This document shows positions 55,921-64,000 of a stretch of DNA of 64,000 nt, one piece after another (position 1 is the first letter of the stretch; each line of letters starts with the position of its first letter). The notes under the pieces are model-generated. The model made no database searches, had not been told where the DNA came from, and was given only the letters and a program-made list of their open reading frames with translations. The stretch is from contig CM062817.1 of the NCBI GenBank assembly GCA_031772625.1, positions 889,934,184-889,998,183 of the forward strand. The letters are read 5' to 3'. This DNA is from Pinus tabuliformis (Eukaryota; Streptophyta; Pinopsida; Pinales; Pinaceae). A program made the position numbers and the translations under genes.

Positions 55921-56799
55921 TGTATATATTCATTCCAATTAGTTTACTAATTTTGTAGCTTACTCACAACACCCAAATCAAGATTACTTGGTGAAGGAGT
56001 TACGAGTGGGGGTATTTATACCACAAAACGCTCCCATGACTTGTACCTTACATCATGCATTATCACCTATGTAAGTAGAAACACATAAGAGGTGTGCCAA
56101 ACATGTGCCCTTATCGTGTCTTGAAATATAGACACGTGTCTTGTGAAAAAGAGGCCTACTACCCATAAAATCACACTTTCCCCTCATTCAAGCTCATTTC
56201 ACTCACAGATTGGAAACCTCACTTACACACCTAAGTTAATGTGGGAAAAATCCTCAACCCCACTAGGTGTGGACTTAGTGGAAAATCTCAGAGAAGGGGC
56301 TGCCACCTAATCCCAGTTCTCTCCTAGTTAAATCCAAGGGGGGTGGACGTAAGGAAGGTTTCTAAAGAGCACTTGCAAAAAGTAACAAGTCCTAACAGAT
56401 ATTAGTAAGTTAATTAGAGCATCAACCATTCAACAACTTGAAATATAACTTGAACCAATAACATGGTCTAGCAAGTACAAATGATCATGAGCATGTAATC
56501 AACATCAAAAGTAGATATATCAAAATTATTCAACAATATATCCTACAAGGCAAATGTAAGTGGACCAGTGCAAAATATAATCTTGCAAGAAATGAAGTGT
56601 ATACTCAAATGAATGAAGTACTTGCAATAAATGGAAATGTCTTCAAGATACAACCAGATCAAATGGAATGAAAAGCTATAAGACAATTTCTATATCAACC
56701 AATAGCAAAACTATGATATGATGGCACAACTTTGAAAGGAAAAACACTTAAATAGAATTGAAAGCTTTCAAATAAATATTGCTTGTACTTGAAAAAGGA
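55341..56799 (+). repeat. 1.43 kb tandem duplication, copy 2
   Basis: Starts and ends as copy 1. It is 29 bases longer, from extra CT/GTTCA units at 55837-55905 and a ten-base insertion near 56650 (ACAACCAGAT). Confidence 0.93.
55837..55921 (+). repeat. (CT)n(CA)n microsatellite, copy 2
   Basis: Same place in the unit as 54407-54472, with one more CTCTCGTTCA segment. Confidence 0.97.
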
Positions 56800-59700
56800 A
56801 ATATGCTCATGTATAACAATGATATAAAACTTAAACTTGATCCAAATGAGCATAAACAAGGTACAAGAATGAAATTAAAATACTTGCAAATGAAAGATGT
56901 AAGTGCTTTCAAAATCTATTGCATGTATTTGAGAAAGAGCTACATAATGAAATGTTCAATGAGATTCCAACTTCAAATGCATGCAAGACAAACCATCCAA
57001 AATTATATGGTGTTTGTGTGCTAAGGTGTTCTTGGTTGATTTTAGTTAATGCCTATTCTAGGGTGATTCTTCCTCTCAACTCCTTCAACTTGCTAAGGCC
57101 TAGAGGTTCTTGCAAGAAGGCTAGTATGAGAAGGTTAAGGCCTCATTAACAATACCCCTCCTAGTTCTTCAAGACAACCCACGTGCCTTCCTTCCTACGA
57201 GGGACTTGGCCACAAGAGAATTGCGAGGTCATGTGTTTTAACCTTTGTTAAAAACTCAAGTCGAGGAAATTGAATGAAAGCTAGGGAAGTTTGTCCTAAA
57301 TTTCTATCAATCTAGCTTATGCTTGGAGGTTAATTTTAGAAGTGCAATGGAAATGCAAATGAATAGATGTATCTTGCAAGTAGAGATAGTGTCTCAAATG
57401 TGAAATGCTTCAAAATGGTTCGAGTAAATGTGTTCATTCATAATTAAGGCAATAAAATACTTGCATAAACAATGGAAATGAAACTCAATGATGTGAAGAG
57501 GTAGCTGAAAATTAAATGTTAAAATCACCAAAATTTACATGAGTATGGAGCAATATTAGCATGTGAAAATGACCATGTGTGAAAACTATGAAATAATTAT
57601 ATGAGAGGACATATATATCAGCAACTAAATAAATTATATCAGCTGCAAGAAATCAGATCTAAAATGCTTAAATGAACAATGTAAAGTGAGAAATAGAATC
57701 ACTAAACTAGCCCAAGGTAAGAGTGTGAATTGCTATATCTATAGCATGTAAAAATGATAATAGAAATGCTAGAAATTAAGCAAATGAAATCTAGTACTTG
57801 AAGGAAAGAAACAAAACTCAAACAACAAGCATGCAAAGGATCCTCTCCCAAAAAGAGAGAGGGGTGGGATGCCAAGAGGATAATCCTCAAGCTCCCTCAA
57901 AGAAACTTTTTGTTTTATTATTGAAAATGAAGCCCTCTAATGGGAATGAGGGACTTAGGCTTTGAGGGGAGTTTACAAAGAGCTCAAAAGAGCAAATACT
58001 CCTCCTAAAATAAACTTAATGAAAATAGAAGAACAAATACAATGCCTATAGAGATACAATAAGAAGCTGCCAAATGGGATAGTTCGCTTTCCTCAAGGTG
58101 TACGATCTTGATTGCTCAACTCATTGGTCTTCAAGAGGAAATATTTCGCATTGGGAGAAGAGAGAAAAGAAATGGCTATGAGAGAAGATCTTGATGGACA
58201 AGAAGGCTCCAACAATGTATTCTTTGATCCTCAAATAAACTCCTTGAAATGAAGCTTAAAAAAACCCTCAAATCCTCATAGGAATCTGCACAAGGAATGA
58301 GAGAAACACAAATTAGATTAATGATTATTAAAAAATAGTAATATACACTATGAAAAAAGTGCATGCAACAAGAGAAGGAAGAGACTTCCTCTCTTGCACA
58401 AGCAAGGAAAGGCTAAGCCTTCCCTTTGAGCTTCTCAAAAGCTAGATGGCATCAAATAAAACACATATTAAGAAAGTTGAATTTAATTTTGTGACTTTAG
58501 CAAACTATAGTAGAGAAAACTCCCTTCTTCAAATTCACTTGATAAGCCCTTGAGAGAATGCTTGCTTGATGTGAGTTCTTACAACCTTTGCCTTGAGAGT
58601 GAGTTCATTCAACCGAGAATTTACCCCATGCTCAAGTTTCTTTCCAACACAAAATAACTTCTACACACTTAAAGGAAACATTAGCATCACAAGGGACTAG
58701 ATTGAGCAATGAGAGAAGAGGCTAGATGTTCAACCAAGAACATTCTAGTGCTCGTCACTCTAGAGCATCTCTCTAGGCCAAAAATCGATACAAGATAACT
58801 TGCATAAATCAATCCACAAATACAACAAATGAGCTAATAATTTTGACTTCAAGAAATGTAGAGAATGAAAACACAAATGAACAATTTTACCTCAAAGATA
58901 GAAGAACAACATCACATCAAGAATGAACCCCCAAAGTCTTGACTTTATTAGCATAGAAAATAAGTGAGTAAAAAATCTTGTAGAGTTTCCCCAAACATAA
59001 TAGCCTGTCTAAAGATGATACAATAGGAGCCCAATGGCTTAATTTATGGACAAATTGGAAAACATCCCAATGTCAAATCAAATGACAAGTGGAGAAGTGA
59101 CAATATTAAGGCAAGGAAATCAAATTCCAAGTGTGGGGTAGTTGCTCCATGTGTAACTCGATTTGTTGTAGGTGGCATGAAAACAAGCAACATTTTCTTC
59201 TTTCCTCCATGCACACAAATTCAAGCTCCATATGCACTACCATGTGTAAAATTGAATGGGTAGATGGGAGACACACTCCCACTCATCTCTCAACCACTTG
59301 AACCAAAATATGACACCTCCTCAAGATGCCAATTGAATTGCCCTATGTGGATTTGAAATTGTTGTGCGTATCTTTCATGAAGAGGTTGGGTAGGTGCTGA
59401 AAGGAGATAATGTGTACGAGTGTGGGATATGTGGAGATAAGTGGGAGCATATCTCCTAAGTTCTCTCCACTAAATATCTTAATTAATTTTGAACCAAACA
59501 TTAATCTCTAAAGAAGAAATCAAGCTGCCATATGTGAGAGCCATATCACCAAAGCTGGCCCACAAGTCAATTTTTCCCATGTGCTTCAATTATTAATGAT
59601 GTGTGATGCCAACTCATTCTCCACTTGACCTTTGACTTTACTTTTGCCTTGGGTGATTTTCCACCTCATTTCCACATCATTATGGCATGTGGGAATATTT

Positions 59701-60364
59701 ATTTTTCTCCAATTTTTTATTTTTCTCGGTAATTTATTGCCACATTTTCCCCTAGACTTAGGAAAAGTGGGTTTTTTGGGGGTAAAGTGTTTTCTCACCC
59801 CTCACAGCGTGTCTTAGTAGAAAGTTGAGGTGTAGAGGTCTAATTTTGATTACTCACACCCCATAAAACTTCTATAGTTATCACTTACTATAATTTATAC
59901 AAAAAATTTATTAAAAATCCTGCCCAACGAGAAATTTTTAACAATTAAAAAATGACCCCTAGACATAATCAAATTCCGCGAAATTTTACAAGTGATCTAA
60001 CATGGTAATATACATTGACTCTAGGCACTAGGACTCACCTGAGGCCTTACCATCAGGTCGCAATCCAGCTTTGGGGTATATTTGGGAGAAAAAACTCAAT
60101 TAATTATTAAGCGCTGAAAAGCACAAATAATTAATTAAGTGAAAAAAAACTCCCTAGAGTGAACTCACTTGATAGAAAAATTCTAAGCTAACTAGGCCTA
60201 TTACATGGATTTATTCATCATGCTAGCCTCACATTTACAACATCCCCACAATGTTGCAGAATCTAAGTACAAAATGAAGAAATAGAGAAGAAAGGAGCTT
60301 AGAAGCCCTGATGAAATCTAGAACTTTGAATGATTTGTAAGTGTAGGAATGCTATGAAACATCC
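56800..60364. other. Long stretch with no gene seen
   Basis: AT-rich, with short frames only (under about 82 codons), none with family features. 57130-57300 and 57840-58450 have the mixed, C/T-rich look of decayed LTR or intron sequence. I found no partner repeat, target duplication or RNA gene. Confidence 0.5.
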
Positions 60365-62833
60365 TTGGGCATGGAGTCTTCAAGTGCAACTTTAGTGGTC
60401 AACAATAGGTCCAAGATTTTTTGGAGTGTAAATAAGGGTTATTATGTAGTGTTAGAAGGGATTCCAAGTGTCAAGTTAGTGGACTTGTCTATGAGTCTTC
60501 AAGATTTTTCCTACATTAGTCCATCTTCTCCTTCATTTCATAGAAATCATGGCTCAATCATCAAGGGAAGCTAGAAAAGGGCAAAGGAAAGGGAAGAATT
60601 CCACCACTGTAGTTGTTCCCCCTCCTTCATTTTCGTCATGGTTTGCTAGTGTTCCATTGCTAGAAATGGGACTACAACAATAGATTCAAATGTAAAAAAA
60701 AAAACACTATTTTAGAAAGACAATGGTCTAAAGAGCAAAAATATCCATCATGGAAGTATGTTACTATACATTAACAACCCGAGACCAAGTTAAAGGGAGG
60801 AGGGAATGTTCTTTGGACATGTAGTTTTTTCCATAGTCAATTTAAGAGCACCTAATTTAGAGTTAAGGGCCACTTGTTGGGCACACCTTATGGACTTGGA
60901 GCATGTCTAAAAGTGACTGCACCCTAATGAAGAGAATTGGAGAGAGGCTAATGTTGCCATGGAGATGGTGGCGACATCATGTAGGAAAACCAAGAATGAG
61001 GATCATATTCCATTCATGAGGAAATTATACAGCAATTATCCACTTGGGAGTGGGAACATAGTTCAAGCAACAAAAAAGAGGACAACTGGCCCAAAGGACA
61101 AGATATTTCAGCAAGAGAGGGGAGATGAGATTGATCTTGCCAATGGGTTTTTTATTTTTATTTTTTATGTCTCAACTTTATCTCATTTAATGTTGCATGA
61201 ACATCTTTGTTTATTGAGATGTGTCAAGCTCTAGCTCAAGGGGATCCAACAGGGTATGTGCTACCTTGTTCAAAGAAGCTTAAAGCCACATAGTTGGTTA
61301 AGGAAAGAAGGAGGTGGATAAAATGCTAGAGGTTATTAAATCATCATGACCCTCATCTAGGATTAGTATTGTTTCTACTAGATGGATATATGGAACACAC
61401 CATCCACTCATCAACTTCATGGTGTCTTCCTTGAATGAACCAATCTTCTTGAAAGTGAGTTGTTCATTAAAGTTATTAACGATGTAAGTGTTGATTCTCA
61501 TTTACAAATAATTACATATAATGCACCTGTTTGCAAGGAATTTGCCATGATTGTGGAAGCATGATATCCACAAATATTTGGGACACCTTGTATTGTTCAT
61601 TCTTTGAATTTAACACTTAAAGCTATTGATCCCAATGTGAAATGGATCACAAGTCTTATTGAGGATGCACGTCATATCCACAATTTTGTACAAAACTATA
61701 CCAATACCCTCACAATCTATAAAGAGTCACACATCTATCATTAATGAAGGTTGTAGATATGTGATTTGCCTCCTCATTCATCATGCTTAAGAGATTGAAG
61801 GAGGTCAAGACCACTCTTTGGTCCATGGCTACATTAGGATTTTGGTCTCTTGGAGAAAGAAAGATCACGCTTCTTTAAAAAGGGTTAAGGATATAATGCT
61901 ATATGTTGGTTAGTGGGAAGGGTAGATCTTATAATTAAGATCATGGACCTAATTATCTCTTTGTTGTAATTTATAGACAAAGACTAACCCATCCCAGGAG
62001 AGGTTTATGAAGGGTGGGATTCCATGATTGAGTTTGTGAAGAGCAATATTTTACAAAATGAGTGCCTTGAGTATGGGACATCAACAAAGACTTTTTTCAC
62101 CACCACACATTATATTCTTGTTAGCATGTGGAATACAGATTGCATACCTTTGAATTGCTTTGCTCATTCATTAAATCCAAAATGCAACAACAATGATTGG
62201 CTCAATGATGTGCCTTCACCCAGATTCCCTCCTCACATGGATGATGGTATTTCATAGGGGAAGGATGCAATTAGATGGATATATCAAGGTAGGGCATCCC
62301 TTGATGAGGTGAAGAAGGCCTTCATAGAGTTTTCCACTAGTACTGGGAGATTTGGATGCTATGATGTGCTTAGAGACAAAGGGTCTAAGAAGCCCTACGC
62401 TTGGTGGGCAACTCATGTGGCAACATGCCCTCTTCTATAATAGTTAGCCATGAGGGTCCTCGCTCATGTTACTTCATCCTCTTGTTGCAAGAGGAATTGG
62501 AGCACTGTATAGGTAGAGACAATGGTGTATGTGCACATCAACCTTCATATTATTTATAGGCAGAGGGAGGAGTGGTTGAAGGGAAAGACAAATATGTGGA
62601 ATGTGTTTCCTTACGATATGGGTTTGGACAATAATGTTGAGTTGGCACTAACCAACTTGGATCTTAATGAACCAATACTAGAGTTAGGCATTTTTGATGA
62701 TGGTGTTCCTCTTGAGGGGTCATCATCCACACCAATAGATGTAAAGATTGGATTGGATATAGAGGAGGAGAATGGAGGAGAAAGCAATGACAATGATGTT
62801 GATTTCGATGATGATGACATGGAGGACTATTGA
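60365..62833 (+). pseudogene. hAT-superfamily DNA transposase gene, decayed
   Basis: Plus-strand motifs follow hAT order. A BED zinc-finger region lies at about 60745-60925 (GGGNVLWTCSFF, RVKGHLLGTPYGLGACLKVT; the second Cys of the first pair reads Phe). A DUF659-like core lies at about 61545-61740 (FGTPCIVHSLNLTLKAI, WITSLIEDARHIHNF). The C-terminal dimerisation region lies at about 62395-62570 (KKPYAWWATHVATCPLL, AMRVLAHVTSSSCCKRNWSTV, MVYVHINLHI), then an acidic tail ending DDDDMEDY at 62833. Stops and shifts occur repeatedly: TAG after KESHIYH near 61743, TAG at 62257, and two stops after CPLL near 62440. The transposase would cut and paste its element; this copy cannot. I could not place terminal inverted repeats or an 8-bp duplication. 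A domesticated host gene is unlikely given the stops. Confidence 0.82.
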
Positions 62834-63461
62834 CGGTCATGAGCTATGAGATTCTTCTATCTACGGTCCTAATATCTACCCTATTTTATATTTGCCATTG
62901 GCATTTGTACATACGATAATAGTGACTCAATATAGATGTAATACATTTTGAGTTGTCATTTTATCATTACCGATGTAATAGTAGTTATATGATTAAATTT
63001 ATATTAACATCACATAAATATTTTAGCTTCTAAATTCTAGAAAGAAAATTTAATATTTATCTCTATTTAATTTATTAATTTATTATATATATCATATCCG
63101 ATATTCAAAATTATTGTGTGAGGTTGACACTTACATTTTTATGTCTTTTATATCCTATATCCTACACTTAAATTTCCATATTCTCCTTCTTCCATATTAT
63201 TGTGTCAAATAACTTAAATTATCACCCATATAAATAAATGACATATTATTGAACAAACTTAAAATGCAAAAAGGTTAATCACAATGCTCCACATTCAACC
63301 ACTTCACAAGTCACCATTAACTTTTGTGAAATATTTCCACTCACATGACAATATAAACTCCCATCACTATATGTATGGCTGGGTTAGAGTCACCTACCCT
63401 CAATTTTCCCATTGTTATTCTTTTCTTTTCGAAACCATCCCATCTTCATTCTTATAGTTAA
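62834..63461. other. AT-rich stretch, no gene seen
   Basis: Follows the hAT remnant. Very AT-rich at 62990-63100, with no open frame or clear repeat. Confidence 0.5.
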
Positions 63462-63511
63462 AAGATAGTTTGAAGTTTGTGACTTTAAGATAGTTTGAAG
63501 TTTGTGACTTC
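63462..63511 (+). repeat. 25-bp direct repeat, two units
   Basis: AAGATAGTTTGAAGTTTGTG plus ACTT(T), at 63462 and again at 63487, identical over 24 bases. Confidence 0.95.
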
Positions 63512-63559
63512 ACTCGGTACTCATGCCTCTCTCATAGTTTGATGCCTTTTGTATTGCTG

Positions 63560-64000
63560 TCGCTCTTGGCAAAAGCCAGAATTTGGCCTTTTGCCGCAAC
63601 AAAGAAAGTGAGTCTCTAATATGGGCGGAGTTACATTTGACCACTGAGCTTATACACTGCCATGGTGAAACCCTTAAGAGGACTAATTAGGCCAAATATA
63701 TATGGAGTCGTAGTCATCCCTCAGCTTTCTTGACGACGAAGCAAGTTTGGGCAATTAAACGTCACATCCTGGGTGACCCCGAAATTCATTTCTGGAATAG
63801 AAACACTAGGATACTCTTCGTAACAATTCGATACGATTCGATCCCATCCACGGTTCTTTAAAGAGGTACGGCGTTTCTCTGATTGTTTTGAGAAATTTAA
63901 TACAATTTTCAGGGATTTATTTATTCTCTGAGATCCCTGTAATATTTCGAGTTATCAGGGGTCTGTTTTGTGTTTTTAAACCTTGCTTTTGCGGGTATCT
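63560..64000 (+). promoter_or_regulatory. Possible host gene promoter and 5' exon at the window edge
   Basis: CpG dinucleotides are frequent here (GACGACGAAGC, AACGTCAC, ATACGATTCGATCC, GTACGGCG), unlike the CpG-poor repeats around. TATATATGG at 63697-63705 could be a TATA box. AAAGAG followed by GTACGG places a splice-donor-like GT at 63866-63867, after which the sequence becomes T-rich like an intron. Together this suggests a promoter, a 5' UTR exon and the start of an intron of a gene that continues to the right. No coding start is identified. Confidence 0.4.

Noticed and set aside
53911-56799. LTR pair of a retrotransposon
   Set aside because: The two copies abut with no internal region, primer site or polypurine tract and no TG...CA ends at the junction.

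Overview
The window looks like repeat-dense intergenic DNA from a large plant nuclear genome. A conifer or other gymnosperm is my best guess, because of very old Ty3/gypsy elements, kilobase-long LTRs, chromovirus and Athila/Tat-type lineages and plant L1 LINEs with almost no gene space. A large angiosperm genome is not excluded. I see no bacterial features, rRNA, tRNA or CRISPR array. No complete host gene is visible. A possible gene 5' end (CpG-retaining sequence, TATA box, splice-donor-like site) lies at the right edge.

Layout. 1-9904: an LTR element with about 4.1 kb LTRs and a short internal region carrying only gag-like sequence (LARD-like). 10680-30336: one composite TTACAAC-type satellite array, split by three insertions: a minus-strand chromovirus-like Ty3/gypsy element (10802-16790), a probable solo LTR (16954-19813) and a larger minus-strand Tekay/Del-like Ty3/gypsy element (20165-29541). 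Each has 5-bp target duplications, exact or decayed, and the satellite reads on across the breaks. 30987-32562: a 5'-truncated L1 LINE with an RNase H domain and a 13-bp target duplication. 33063-33480: two degenerate short-period repeats. 33595 to about 40440: a minus-strand Athila/Tat-like remnant, interrupted at 33724-36025 by a well-preserved LINE. About 40441-43985: a related remnant on the plus strand, head to head with the last, followed by a second ORF1-only LINE copy (about 43990-45186). 46354-52765: a very old plus-strand Ty3/gypsy element with both LTRs. 53451-56799: a repeat block with a near-identical 1.43 kb tandem duplication. 60365-62833: a decayed hAT transposase gene. 63560-64000: the possible gene 5' end.

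Most notable is the LINE at 33724-36025. It is bounded by a perfect 15-bp target duplication and has a 679-codon open frame on the minus strand. That frame encodes an ORF1 protein with a ubiquitin-like domain ending in RLRGG, a DUF4283-type domain and a CCHC zinc knuckle. It has no ORF2. A second, diverged copy at about 43990-45186 has the same order (ORF1 end, short 3' UTR, similar 3' tail, no ORF2), which suggests an ORF1-only, HAL1-like non-autonomous LINE family whose ORF1 has taken in a ubiquitin fold.

Identities are from reading motifs and translations by eye. Divergences are rough, and no database was searched.
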